In this document: positions 11,750 to 27,550 of the stretch, in pieces | Layout of the letters: every line of letters begins with the position of its first letter | How positions within the stretch are numbered: position 1 is the first letter of the stretch | NCBI GenBank assembly: GCA_015179025.1 | Contig: WHUX01000060.1 | Span: 124,001 to 188,000 of the forward strand | From: Terfezia claveryi | Taxonomy: Eukaryota > Ascomycota > Pezizomycetes > Pezizales > Pezizaceae | DNA length: 64,000 nt | Direction of reading: 5' to 3' | Program-made: the position numbers and the translations under genes | Notes under the pieces: generated by a model | Told to the model about the DNA's origin: nothing | What the model saw: the letters and a program-made list of their open reading frames with translations, nothing else | The model's database searches: none

Positions 11750-14700
11750 TCAATCGGTGTCCTCAGGATTAGCTCTGATTAAGTGGCCAGCCAAAGCTCT
11801 GACCCATTGCCCAACCTCCGGGCTATTCTTGACGAAGTCCAAGTTCCAGAACTCGTACTTTTGGCTCTTGATCAAGTCCAAAAGAGTGATGATGACTCCC
11901 CAGGGATGTGGGCGATGTACGATCAGCCTCTCGAGGAGAACACGCGTGACCTGCTGCCTGATATCTAGCTCACTAGGGTGCCCTTGGGATTGATTGAAAA
12001 CTCCCAACAAAAAGGAGCTGAAGAAGCCAGTGTGGCTATTAGGGTCACGAAGGTGGTTTGCGATACTGCTTAATAGATAATAGCGACCTATCAGGCGTTA
12101 GCAATGCCAGCCCATCATATTCGCTGTACCAAACTTTTACCTTCAATGCTGAGATCGATTCCTAATCTCATCAATATTGTCGCTGGCACCGATTGTAGTT
12201 GGATAGCAGGCTCCGAGCCCATCTCAGTTGCGCTCATTCCCAGATACAAGACAAGCGCATTCACAATGGGAAGATTAACCGCGTATTCAATACCAGTATG
12301 TGTCCGGTACGGGGTTTCGCAAGCAGAAATGACGGTTTTCAACATTTCCTCATTGAGGGGTGACCCATTAATCGCCATCTGAAGGAGTTCCTGGAGCCCA
12401 GTATCTCGCAGCGTTTTGAATACATCACCAGAAATGCGTGGTCGAATACGCATCTCAGCCAACAACTCAACCTTAAGGTTTGTCTGAAGGGGTCCGGGAC
12501 ATCTGAAGCTGATTGCGGATATGCGCTCAGGATCAAGTTCCTGAGCTGCACACAAGCCGGTGGAATGGCCTCGCACAAGAGAAAGTGATACTGGGCCAGG
12601 AACTCGGGGAAGTCATGATGGAGAATTAACAGTGTCCTCAAAACACCTCTGTACAAGATGCGAACCACCATTGGAAGCTCGGGCTGATTCAGTAACCGTC
12701 CAAGATGCTCCAGTACTGTCTCTAAGATAGTAGTATATTCGGCCCATCCCTGACTCGCGACTATCAATACATAGTCTATTACAAGGGAAATGCGAGGCAA
12801 CTTACAGTTTGGTTTGGCAAACTGAGCATCTGGGGCATGAAAAATCGATGCGACACGATTGTGATCCAACACAGCGTGAATGCTGGGAAGTGGGCAGGCC
12901 TAAGGACTAGAAAACAATCACTGTCACCAGACGTAAGGATATTGACCTTCAATTGAGAGGGATTACACATACCGGAAAGCGAAAAGTATGCCTTTGTTGT
13001 AGGGCTCGAGGTCTGCCTGTGCTTGTTTAAACTCATACAACAGGGTAGAAAAGAGGCGGAAGAAAAGTTTCTGAGGGAAGCCATCTCCACTAGTCTCATA
13101 GTAATGGTTAAACAGTACGATAATCAGTGATAAAATCGACCTGAGCAGTCCAGGTTTTGTCAGGTTTCCCTCTTCCTCTTGATGATATTTGACTATTGTC
13201 ACGATAAGTTTTGCCAATGCATCAACAGAGACATAACCTTGATCGGCCCGAGTATCTCGAATTCGAACCTCTGCTTCCACTGCTTCATATTCGGTAATGC
13301 CCACTTCAATACATGTTCGAAGGAAGGCTGTAACAGACGTGGTGTCCCCCATTACGTTGAGTTGGTGAAGCTGCAATACGAAGGCGGCCAGACTCTTTTC
13401 ATTTGTTTGAACATGGAGGTATAGGCGGACCCATTCGGAGAAGATATAGCGCATCTGGTATCGGTCTTCTGCAATATGTTCAAATGGTGCAGCAATTTGG
13501 AGTTCGTGAATAAGAGCCTGTGCAGCCTTATGTGATGGTTCAGCGGAGAGTATCTGACCTACTGCAGCAACGCTTGAGGCGAAATCGCATCGATATGCAA
13601 TTGGGTGGTCTGTAGATACCATCTCGCGGATCAGGTCTGACAAAAATTCTACTGAATGCGGCTTCCTAGCAATAATATGGCGTGCCACTGAGATATCAAG
13701 ATGGGACAAGGACAAAAGATTGCGCTTCACAAGCATGACCGTGACTGGGACATTGAACATACGCTTACGATAGACATCGTTAGCAAAGATCACATGTACA
13801 CAAAGGGACAACTTACCTCATCATCTTGGGCCATCAGCCATGTGACAACTTCCTTGTTAGTGGTAGATGACATTTCACAAAGCTTTTGCAGCAATATGAC
13901 AAAAGCTTCTATCTGAAGGCGCTTCAGAGTATCCGTATATAGAAGATTGCATATCAGCTGTGCAGCTCGTACAGGAACTTGGACTGTTCCTGCATTCTGT
14001 GCGATCTCAATAATGCTATTCATCTGCTTAAACAGTTGGTGATCTTTTGGCATCTCTTCAACGAAGTGCTCTGCCTGCTCCTGGGTAATTTTGCGCATCT
14101 CGCCCACGAGAATCTACAGTAACTAACATTAGGACAATAAAGTTAATTTTAAATTTACACGATCACTTACATTGATTTTGTCGAGCAGAGCCCTTTGGTC
14201 GTTAGGGACAGGGGGGTGAATCGGAGCAAGTGGCTGTGCCTGTGATGGACGTGCTTGAGTAAGAGGAGCAGCAGGTGGTTCTGTAGGTGCTGGCGGCATG
14301 GCAATATATTCATTTAGTATGTCGCCGCTCGGGATTCGAACGCTATCTGTGGGCGCAACTGGCCGAGGGGGCATTGTAGCGAAATTCTCGTAGACTGCCA
14401 GCTGCTGTGGAGTGAGCCCACCAGCTTTGAGGCGGAAAGGTTCTGGAAGATATTGGATGGCATATCTGGATGTCGTTGGGTCGAGGAATGGTTGAGTCGT
14501 ACGAGATTCACGGTACCTCTTCCGTTGAAGGAAAGCCTGTGCCAGGCTTTCATCAATCTCTGGTATAGCTCGCTCCTGGGCGGCCTTTTCAATAATCTGG
14601 CAGCAAAGATCGATGTTGTCATTAACGCACATACTGATTGCTGGCTCCGGTATCTGCTGCTCTGCAAAACCTTGTTGCACTAAAATCTGGCGAAGATTGT

Positions 14701-17700
14701 TTGCGATGCTCATCCTCAAAGGCTCCTTGCAAGTAACTTGCGCAAGACCTGCTGCAGCAGTCTGGACCAGATTGTGTGCGGCTTTGCGCATCTTCTCCTC
14801 ATTACCCTCAGTCCCAAAGTCTTTCAAGACGAGTTGCGTGGTAGAGATACTGGCAATTGTGACAGACCTTTCTACAACTGGGGTGATTATTTCCCTAATG
14901 GCGCGATCAAGGGCAGCCTGCATGATTCGTCGGAGCTCAGGGTGTTGTATCAACATCGGAAGTGCAGAATTGACCTGGATTTGGTTGGCGAGATTAGGAA
15001 GCTTTGCAGTCATTGTAGTGGGCGAGAAGCGTCCATGTCGCTCCAACTCCAATCCACCTGATTCATCTGCGAGATGACCAATAGGTACAATCTCTTCCTC
15101 TTTTATTGGTCGTTCCCTGATATCTGCCGCTGCCTCCACTGATTTAATATCCAGTTCGAGGTGCCCACATAAAAACTCAATCTCAAACTTCGATTGAATC
15201 TTAATGTCCGCGTATAAATACAATTCGGCCAGTAATTTGACGATAGCCATTAACCATGGGTTCGGTGGCTTGAAGACCATTGACTTAGCTGCCTGTTCAA
15301 GAACTTTGCATGTGAATGGAATGACTACAAGGAGCCGATTGGTATCATATCCTTCAAGCAGAAGATCTCGAAATGATATGTTTTTGAATTTGATAGGCTT
15401 ATCCCGTGCTATAGTCAAGCCACCTAACCAAGATGCGAGATTCTTCAGATAATTCCGCTCCTGTAAGTTTTGCATTGTACTCTCCGAATTGAGGATCCTA
15501 ATAATGTTGATGTAGGTTTCTCTGAGCACCTCCGCCATAAGCCCCTTGTGGTTAAGCTTGTCCAGAAGTTCCAAATAGAGTCGTTGATAATTAGGCTCTG
15601 TCTTTGCTCGCTGTACCACGAGGTAATCAGCGAACCACTGGTGGTGTTGCTCCTGTAATTGGTCACAAAGATCCTTAAGCTTTTGATCTATGTTGGAGGC
15701 TGAAAGATTGTTAAGAATAAACAGGACTTTATCCTGGACTTCTTCCGCGGGCTCCTCATACCAGGAAGGATCATGAATAGGTGGATCTGCGTGGAGTGAT
15801 TGAAAGGGAGGTGCCGATGGCGGAGCAGGTTCTGGCTCAATAATCCCATTTTGAAGAGAAGGATTATCGTCCTGTTGCTCAATATTCCCATTCACAGGTT
15901 GCTCTGTATGTATCGCGGCTTGCCCTCTCTCCCCTGGTTCAGCTATGACTTGCTCGGCTACCCTGTAAACGTCGGTACCATGAAGACCCGGAATTTGTAC
16001 TAACACCCCACAAAATCCTCTCCATTCCGAAAACCTAGTAGGAAAGTTCATCAAAGCCTGTAATCCAAATTTGTACATTGGATTATCGGCCGGGTGCTTT
16101 ACGGCTTCCAGAACCATTCCAAGGGCGACATTGAGCGGGATGCCATCGATGAGCTTGTATGCTATGATGCTGCCGAAGAGCACTGCCGTAGTGGCTAGAG
16201 CACTTAATGGATATGATGGGTAACAATGGTATTCATCAAAGAGCCCATGCACCATACAAGCAAAGAGGTCTTGGCTTTCTGGATCATCCGAATCCTTCAG
16301 CCCACGCAAGAACTGGACTATCTCTCGAATTTGAATCTCTTGGCTGTAAAGCTTCTTGAACATTTGTTGCATTCGAGAGTCAACTTTTTGCGAAAAATTA
16401 TTGCCTTCAGCATTATTTTGAATAATAATGATGTCATGACCTTGATTCATGTTGATCAATCGAGGGTAAGCTTGAACAGTTACTCGTTGAGCCGCAACAA
16501 TAAGTTGATGCTGTTCAGGGGATGGTTGAATATTGCTGATTCCACTAGTCAGTCACGACTCGATTCGTATACGAGCACAAGTAATGAAGACAAACCTCTT
16601 CTCCAAGAATTGCAAGAATGTATTGACTGGTCCCACGCTCAAACTCACAGTCCGAAGTGGCCCCCCTTCCCGATTTTGAGCACATTCGGCATCCGCCTTG
16701 AACTTAAGAAAACGGTAACATTGGAGGGTGAATGGGGCGCCATATTTGACAAGCGATTCTTGTAACCACCTTTCCAGGTTGAGATAGTCTCTGCGTGCCG
16801 CCAATGCTGCTAGATCCAGGACGAAACCCAGTGCCAGCTCATGAGTTATCTCAAGTAAATCATTCAAACATCGAATGTCATTAACAATATCCAGTATTCG
16901 AGTTAGCTGCAGAGGGTCTCGTGAGTGATAGCTGACAAATTGTTGCGCAACAAAACCCTTTTGTTCTTTCCATAACTTCCAGAAGACAAGCTGATAACTG
17001 GTGTGGCTGTGGAAGAATAGGTCAAATAATTGGAGCACAAGGTGTTCTAGATTCTGTGACCATGGTTTGGGCATTTGGAAGGCCCCAAAGATAAGGAGTT
17101 CTGGAGTAAACTTTGCAGCCCTCTCAATGTTCTTATAGCCATCCTCCCGTACCTCTGGTGGCAGTGTTACGTCGGTGCCTAGGTGAAATAACGTAGCCAC
17201 AGCTTCGGAGGAAACCAGCTTTTGAGTCTCGAGACTCTCTGCCAGCGCCTTTATGGCACTTGGAGCAGACGCAAAATCCTCCTGAGTCAGTACTTTGCGG
17301 AGGCCTGGCACCTTGCTAACGTCGAAGCGCTCTGGCGGGATTGCCAAGTAGGCTTTGAATATGTGAAGTTGAGGCATATAGTGAACCCATCTACCACCCC
17401 ATAATTTGGATATGTCAAACTTTGTCGATGATTTCGCAGCTGCAGTCCGTAATACATCCACAACTACGACGAATCCATCAACCTGCTGGATAAGAAACTC
17501 CGGTCTGTCAAGACATCCTATAACCGCGTTCCAGTCAAATGATTCTCCAATATTTTCCGCCAAAATTGCATTAACAAACACCTCCCCATTCCATTCCGAG
17601 GGATTAACACTGGTAGCCATCAGTGTTAGAACATCTGCAACTTCTTCCTCTTTGAGCTCAACCCTCCACTTCATTCGTAGCACCTTTCTACACGCATCCA

Positions 17701-18984
17701 CCGAACTGGTGCTGGAAGGTCCCGCCGCTTGGAAAATCCCAACCAGTGATTCCTGTTGCCGCAACTTCTCAATAGGGTCAGTCACACGGGCTATTTCTTC
17801 TGGCAACGTAGAATCTTTATAACGCGTTCTTGCGGCATAAGATAGACTCAGTTTCGCAGTTGTATCGAAGTACGGGGGCGACGGCTCAGAGAAATATTGC
17901 TGAAGAAAGAGGGCCAAAGAAGAGGCTCTCATGTCTTGATGCTTGGATGGGTTTGCCAGGATTTCGAGTAACGATTGAAAGGATGTCATGAGAATATCGT
18001 GAGCTATACATATAATCTGGTTAGAAATAACATCCCCAAGGACTTTTCTATGACTCACCTTTAGATCGAAGTTCTGGTTTTGCGCTTGACTTGAAGCCCA
18101 GAGCTAGTATGCTTCTTTCCAACCCGTCTAGGTCGAAATGTCTCATGAATATGGCAAGATCGAAATCTCTGAAGACTTGATTATCGGAAGACCCAATGCA
18201 ATCAGCGAACTTTGCCTTCGCCTCCGCCGGTGAATTGGCCAACTCCTTGACATGTTGAATGAGAAGCCGGTATTCAGAAGGATTGTCTGGTTGCTTGCTT
18301 ATTGGAGAGAAAATGGTATTGGTGTGCGATGTGACAAGGCGCCTGAAAAACTTATGATAGACCTCCATACTACTACTTTCGAGCAGCTATACCAGATCTA
18401 GTCAGTATACGTCTAGTGATGTAAAGTCGGCAGCATGGGTATAGTATAAGTGACAAACCTGCCGGATAGACCCCGCCTGTTGTTCCCAGTTATTCTCCTT
18501 GAGCGTGCTGAGGAGCAGATTAACCTGCGCAGTAACAATCTTTGTGAGCGAAGTCCCAGAGGATTGACCCGTGCTTCCACTTCCGCCCCCTCCACCACCA
18601 CCCGTGGCTGCCAACCCTAGTTGTGTGCCTTGTGACAAGGCTGAAGGAGACAGAGCTTGTAGCTGTTGAGGAAGTGAGGATAATAGACCTGCTTGATGAG
18701 ATGTCTGCTGCCGTGGTGAAGCCGTTTGAAGCGAGTTCAAGGAATGCTGTTGCGAAGCAGCACCTGTAGACAATGATGATGGAAAGGTTGTTTGGTTCTA
18801 TCGAGCACGTGGTTTAATGGGGGGCACTTTGCTTAGCGGAACTCCTTGAAAGGAGAGAGCTCAAAATACGTACAATCTTCTGCAGTAGGTTTGGATGAAG
18901 GTGGTTGTTAGATGTATTGCCGATGTTATGTTGTGAGTGATGTTGATTCGCTGACGAGCCTTGCGATGTAGATTGCGGTGTCAT
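11750..18984 (-). CDS. NOT1: CCR4-NOT complex scaffold subunit Not1
   Basis: Scaffold of the CCR4-NOT deadenylase complex, acting in cytoplasmic mRNA decay and transcription. Ten exons: 18984-18874, 18797-18459, 18386-18059, 18003-16596, 16544-14171, 14113-13817, 13763-12973, 12899-12806, 12749-12141 and 12087-11750, giving about 2,229 aa. The N-terminus is Q/S-rich. The middle shows the CAF1-binding MIF4G region and the DUF3819 block (ARAIREIITPVVERSV-like). The C-terminus has the Not1 superfamily homology signature: FPEFLAQYHFLLCEAIPP, LRNLILSAYP, VTRVLLERLIVHRPHPWG. All splice phases fit, apart from one base missing in exon 9 at a G run on the + strand (12489-12492). With one extra base the protein reads VPDPLQTNLKVELLAEM, as in the family. 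Intron sizes are 51-76 bp. The gene is divergent from the F-BAR gene. Confidence 0.95.
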
Positions 18985-20002
18985 TCTATTCGAGACGGAC
19001 AGGCCTCATTGCTAGATGGTACTCTTTCTAAGAATGTAAGTCGGATTGACGTTGACAAGACAAAATTAGGAACTTTAAAAAAAAAGGGACATACACCTAG
19101 GCTATTGGGGGCAACGTGGGAGAGTAGCAGATAGCAGTCAGGTAGAGTAGCGATTTGTGAGGAGAGCGCTATGCGTGGGATTGTGGGGGGTTCGAAAGCA
19201 AGTGAGGTTGGGGTTTGGGAGGTTGGATGATTGACGGCTTGGTCCGCGGCTCTGGCAGGGATAGAAAATTGGGACTGGTTACATTAACGCTGGATGCATA
19301 AGCGTACTAAGCGCAGCTTCTTGCTAACCACTTTAGCATTTTAGCTGTGTCCTATGCTAGCATATGTATATTGGCAATATAATTATTAATTCGAACCTGC
19401 TCTACCCAATTATATACACTCGACAGCTATGTTCTGGAGTAGTTCTGGAGTATACATATGTAGTAAATGTCAATATCGGTCAAATGCGAATTCGGATATC
19501 GGCCCAACCAGAAACCAGACTACTAGAGTTCTAGCAATACATTGCATGTCCCTCTACTACCCTTCTGCAAGCATATAAAATTGATGGTCTCCTGCTGTGC
19601 AGCAATTGATGTTGAACTTGAACTGTGAGGTTACCGTACTACAGTACGGAGGCATACTGGTGGGGCTTGGCAGGAGACAACTTCCAGCTGCAGCTCTACC
19701 ATCTGTGCATAATGCATCGGCGAGATACATGTACAGTACATACTTGTATCTATACCAGGGTGCATACTTGTAGACTCTCATCACCTACCATCCTACTATA
19801 CTTCAACCGTAAACTTATCTAGAGGTTGTTGAACAACTACAAGCCGGCATACCGATATCACATTCAGTGTCTACGAGAATAGTGCCCTTCCCAGAGACCT
19901 TCAGAGCCTAACAAAGAAGTCCCTAGCGTGCTTCCTTACCGCCTCCAGGCGGTAGATTACCTCACAACTCGCTACCGACATTACTCCACTCTACTTTGAG
20001 GA
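18985..20002. promoter_or_regulatory. divergent intergenic region between NOT1 and the F-BAR gene
   Basis: About 1 kb between two start codons pointing away from each other, so it must hold both promoters. The part next to NOT1 (to about 19270) is G-rich on the + strand with a short A run near 19078. No other gene is seen. Individual promoter elements could not be assigned. Confidence 0.5.
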
Positions 20003-23000
20003 ATGCCTAAATCCAATGCCTCGTCAGCTTCTGCTGACGTATCATGTAGGCCCAGTTGTCGAAACGAAGGAAAAGCTAGCTTTCACTGACAAGTGTACTC
20101 AGTTGCCAATAATTTTTGGGGCAAAGACGATGCGGGAGTTGAACCACTTATCCAACGTATGGCAAATGCAAAAACGACATGCGATGAGTTGAAGAACTTC
20201 TATTCTAGTACGAATGTTCAACCTCATTCCTATGCCAGAATATTTCACTGATTATGTGGCCATTCACCAGTAAGGGCGGCCATCGAGGAGGATTATGCAA
20301 AGAAATTACTGTCACTGTCTAGAAAACCGTTCGGGAGTTGCGAGTCTGGCTCTCTCAAAGCGAGCATGGACGTCTTACGAGCGGAAACAGAATCGTCGGG
20401 GAAGGCGCATCAAAATGTCGCTTTGCAGATCAAGACCGATTTGGAGGAGCCCTTGGCTAGATTTTCGGGAGCAATGCGGGAGCGGAGGAAAATTGTCCAA
20501 GGCGGCATAGAAAAGCTGTTGAAGGTCAAAATACAGCAGACTCAAGCTGTGAATAAGGTTGGATAGTCACCTCCAGATGATACCATAGACTAATGTGTTT
20601 TACGAAGACCCGGGATCGGTATGAGCAAGATTGCTTGCGAATCAAAGGGTATCTAGCCCAGGGCCACATGGTTCAGGGTCAGGAAGAACGAAAAAACAAG
20701 GCGAAGTTGGAAAAGACGCAAGCATCCCTACAACACTCGAATGCGGACTACCAAAATGCTGTCAAAGCCCTACAAGAAACCACTGAGCGCTGGAACAAGC
20801 AATGGAGAGAAGCAAGTGATGTATGGTCTCCCCACCGCTCTAAATTCGACTCTAATATGTTTCACAGGTCTTCCAAGATTTAGATGAGGACAGGATTGAT
20901 AAGCTGAAGTCCAGCATGTGGACATTCGTCAATATCGCAGCAACTGTATGCGTCAGCGACGACCAGGTATGTTGAATTCTGCCTTTCCATGTGATGAAGA
21001 AACTCAAAATCCGTAGTCCTGTGAGAAGGTACGAGTGGCATTGGAAAACTGCGAAGTTGATAAAGACATAACCTCTTTCATTGCGGACAAGGGGACAGGG
21101 TCTGAGATCCCAGGTGGGTTGGGTCCTGAGCGAGTGGAAGGGTTCAACTAACATGGCGGAAGACGCACCAAAGTACATTAATTTCTCGCGAGGTGATGTT
21201 GAAGATGAAGGTGACACACGCTCTGAAGCCGGAGATTCTAGCTACTCTATAGCACAATTCTCCAGGCCTGGTAACTACCGCAGGCCGTCGTCCGCCAGCA
21301 AATCAACGTATTCGGAAGCAACGGAGAATGGCAATAGTGCGCGTAGACGGAATTCAACTGACAGCAAGACTGACAGGGAGTCGACACCAGGTAGGCCCTG
21401 CAAAATAAACCCTAACTGCAATTACACCCCAGAGCCACTCCCCATGGGAGAAGATTTGGCGGAAGGACCCTCTCTGATAACATTCCTATAGGTAGTTCGG
21501 GTGTACGCCCAGGTAGTAGTCACAGAACTGAAAGTGAATATTCTGCCGCAACTTCGCTATCATCTTCCAATAGCGATGCCCCTCGCCGGGGGGGTACGCT
21601 CAAGGGCCCATCATCGCAATACCCACCAAATTCAAGCCCACGGGAACAGTCAGTGCGTGAAGATGACCAGAGCAGCATTGCGAGGAAGCGTGGTTTCTTT
21701 GCCAACAGCCCATTTAGGAGAAAAAGCAAATCCGAGAAGCGGGAACGGGAACAGCAGCTCCTTCAAAAACAAATGCATCAGCGTCAGCAGACAGAGCACC
21801 AGAAGCAGCGTGTACAGCAGCGTATGCCTCAGGCGCAGATCATGCCCCCTCCGCAAAACAGCCGCAATCCCTGGGGACCTGAGGCAGCACGAGGGTATAC
21901 AGCCGGTTCCCAGGAGCTTATATCCCCTACTCGTCAATCTCACCTTGTAGGTGCAGAGATGAGATCGAGCCCAGAACCCCTCGATCCACGGACCAGTTTC
22001 CAGCTCAATGTAGGCGAGAATGTGTTTGACGTCGCTCCGCCAGACAACAGGCCACCTTCAGAAATCCACCCAAATCAACGACAGCAGCAGGATCAAAAGC
22101 CATCAGAGGAGGAAAATACAGAGATGGACCCCATTGCGCAAGCGCTGGCTGAATTGAAGGGTGTTGGAAATACAAGTAACAGTGGTAGTGTGAGGAAAAC
22201 AGCGGATAGATATTATGGAATAACTACACCTGCACCAGCCAGTGGTGGTCCTAGTATAGTGAATGATGGAACGGTGCAACCGCGAGGTAATCCTCCGCCG
22301 ACTTACATGGCTCCCAAGCGAAGTGCATTGGATGCCCCTGCTCCAGCGCACACCTCGGCAGCGATGCAGCAGACACTCAGAAAATACCGAAATGATACAG
22401 AGTACATGCTTGACGGGCCACCTCAAATGCCTGCTGCCTTACAAGACCCGCCAATGCGAACTAGTTCAGGGCAAAGCATGAGGCAGCGAGCCAATACTGT
22501 GGGTTACGACCGACCATCTTCCGCACGGAATAGTGCGGAAGTACCCCGTGCTCCCAGCCCGAATCCCCCGCCAAATAATAGGAGCGTGAGCCCAAGGCCT
22601 CAAGGATATGGTGATCCCAGATACAATGGTAATGTCTCACCCAAGCCGCCTCTCGAAGGCCGTGGTCCTTCGCCGAATCCTTATCAACAAGCTCAATCCC
22701 GCCCGAGCACAGCACACACTTATAAGCGTGGTAGTGGGGGGATGGAATATTATCAGCAGCAACAGCCACCTCAACAATACCAGCAACATGCACAGCAACA
22801 GCAAATGCGCCGTACACCCTCCCCAAATCCTATGGCCGCCAATCAAGACCTTGTGAGAAACGCTTCCCCCGCGAGCTACAGGCCTTATACACCCAACGCT
22901 CAGGCCCTCGTTCAGCAACCGCAGCAACAGGTAAGGCCAAGAAGCCAACACAGCGGGTCATTTTCACAGATGGATGGGCATTCTGGAGCCATTGAGAGCT

Positions 23001-23405
23001 TCGGACGAAGGGGAAGAAACAGTTACTATGACTCTGGTACGGCGGGGTACGGTGGCCAGAGCAGTCAGATGGCCGTGGCAAGGCCGAGAAGCAAGTCCGT
23101 GGTAGATACAGCCAGGAGCGGATCCTTTGCCAGAGATGGCAGGCCTATTTTGTACTATGGTTTGTAGAAAATATTCCAAATAGCATCTTACTTGGGAAGA
23201 CGCAGTGGACTAACTTATAAACGTGTATCCTTTAGCAAGGGCAATGTACGCTTATCAAGCTATGATCCCTGAAGAACTTAGTTTTCAGAAAGGCGATACT
23301 ATGGCCGTGCTGCGAGTACAGGACGACGGGTGGTGGGAAGCAGAGGTGGAGGGGCAGATGGGTGGATGGGGTTTGGTGCCGAGCAATTATCTCCAGCAAG
23401 TATAA
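20003..23405 (+). CDS. F-BAR and SH3 domain protein (Cdc15/Imp2/Hof1 type)
   Basis: Membrane-curving scaffold for the cytokinetic ring and septum. Nine exons: 20003-20045, 20103-20207, 20271-20557, 20608-20820, 20868-20966, 21017-21113, 21163-21390, 21492-23159 and 23236-23405, giving about 969 aa. All phases agree. The N-terminal F-BAR (about residues 15-300) opens with SFANNFWGKDDAGVEPL, whose conserved Ser-Phe-Ala is recovered only by splicing intron 1 (20046-20102). It continues with RAAIEEDYAKKLL and ends near SEIPDAPKYINF. A long, disordered, Pro/Gln/Ser-rich middle part (about 330-910) has many SP and PSPNP sites, typical targets of cell-cycle kinases. The SH3 domain ends the protein: ARAMYAYQAMIPEELSF, DDGWWEAE, GLVPSNYL. 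Whether it is the Cdc15 or the Imp2 orthologue cannot be decided from sequence alone. Confidence 0.92.
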
Positions 23406-23816
23406 TTTGAAAACGGTGTTTTTTTTTTTAATGCTTGATTTTGTATATTGCGATTACTATTGCTGTAGCATGTGGAATTTTGCAGAGTGTGCTTGAGGGA
23501 ATATGTACCAAACTTTGGAGTAGGTTCTTGGTTATTCTTTTTTTTTTGTCAGTTTTAAACTTGGTGCTTACTTAAGTTACACTGGTAATGTATGCACCAA
23601 TACACTGACGATCTGCGGAAGGTCGAAACTAAGGGTGCTTTTAATTTTTAATGCAAACATTACACTAAATCATCATTAAGTGTGGGCACGAGAATACCAA
23701 TATCAAAACGGAAAATAGAAAAATTATCGCATAAAAGCATATCATGATATCATCATGCTAAGCCATGCAGTCTCCAGCAGGGCTCCAATTAATGCCCAAT
23801 GCTATCGAATATGCGG
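23406..23816. other. shared 3' region between convergent genes
   Basis: Holds the 3' UTRs of the F-BAR gene (+) and Tma7 (-), with T runs at about 23420 and 23540. Nothing else is seen. Confidence 0.5.
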
Positions 23817-24224
23817 CTACTTCTTGCCAGACTTCTTGATTCCTCCACCGCCGAGGGGTCCTTTTTGAGCCGCCTTATCTGCCAATGCCTTCCGCTCAGC
23901 AGCCTCTGTATGTATTTCCGCCGTCAGCCCAAGTAGCCACGTCCCACTCCCGGAAAGAAATTAAAACCCACCCTTCTTCTGCTTTTCCTTGAAGGCCTTG
24001 GTCTCTTCATCTTCTTCCTTCTTCTCCTGTAGAGATATTAGTCTCCGGACTCAAAGTGTGTCATCCGATACCGTGGCTGATATTGAACTGGCCAGATGGG
24101 TTGCGCCTGCGCACCTTCTTGGGGGCCTTCAGAGGCTTAGCTTTTCCACCTGTATATGTAGACTATGAGCCTCGACGTTCCCATGAATCGAAGATTGGGA
24201 AAGCGTACCCGCACGTCCAGACAT
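23817..24224 (-). CDS. TMA7: translation machinery-associated protein Tma7
   Basis: Small ribosome-associated protein of 64 aa, the normal length for Tma7 (CCDC72 family). Four exons: 24224-24209, 24149-24115, 24026-23972 and 23905-23817. The protein starts MSGRAGGKAKPLKAPKK, has a charged helical middle (EEDEETKAFKEKQKK) and ends in the family signature KGPLGGGGIKKSGKK. The gene is more than half intron. It was found from the C-terminal signature, since no exon is long enough to stand out alone. It is divergent from the Prp4 gene and the two probably share a promoter region. Confidence 0.93.
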
Positions 24225-24754
24225 GATGAGTATATGATGAGACTCCTTGGTGGTCTTTGGTGATGGGCTGGGAAGAGCTGTTTCGTGTATTGGATGAACT
24301 GAGGTTGAGCGCAGCGAGCTCTTATAAACGTTACAGGGGCTCGTCCATGCTTAGGTAACCAGCACTGAAGTTGTCACAGATAGTTTTCGGATTTATGTGC
24401 ATCTTCTAGATGGCACAACCTCAACCAACACTCGTCAGCCATTGAACAATCCCTCTTTCAATACTTCAAGCCAAGTTGCTCCCTTTTGCAAACCCCCCGT
24501 AACCCTGTAGGGCATAGCAGTTGTGCAAAGTTATACCGCTTCTGTACTGAGGCAGTATATTATCATCTCCGTGGTTGGGCTCTTTTCACGACTTTTCTTA
24601 TCGAAGCCCACACATTACAGTGTGTCAGGAACATTTGGCTAACGCTACCTCGAATTCGACTTCACACCGAAAGAGTGCTCGATTGAGCAAAAGTTCTTCA
24701 TAGACAAATACCGAATAGCTCCGTCATACTAGGTACATTCAGAAGCAAGTCAGA
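24225..24754. promoter_or_regulatory. divergent intergenic region between TMA7 and PRP4
   Basis: 530 bp between two opposed start codons, so it carries both promoters and 5' UTRs. An open frame at 24486-24686 (+) has no domain and is taken as chance. Confidence 0.5.

Positions 24755-27550
<2,796 letters not shown>

Noticed and set aside
12470..12510. intron to explain the NOT1 frame break
   Set aside because: The only GT..AG pair nearby is under 20 bp and would remove the conserved VPDP residues.
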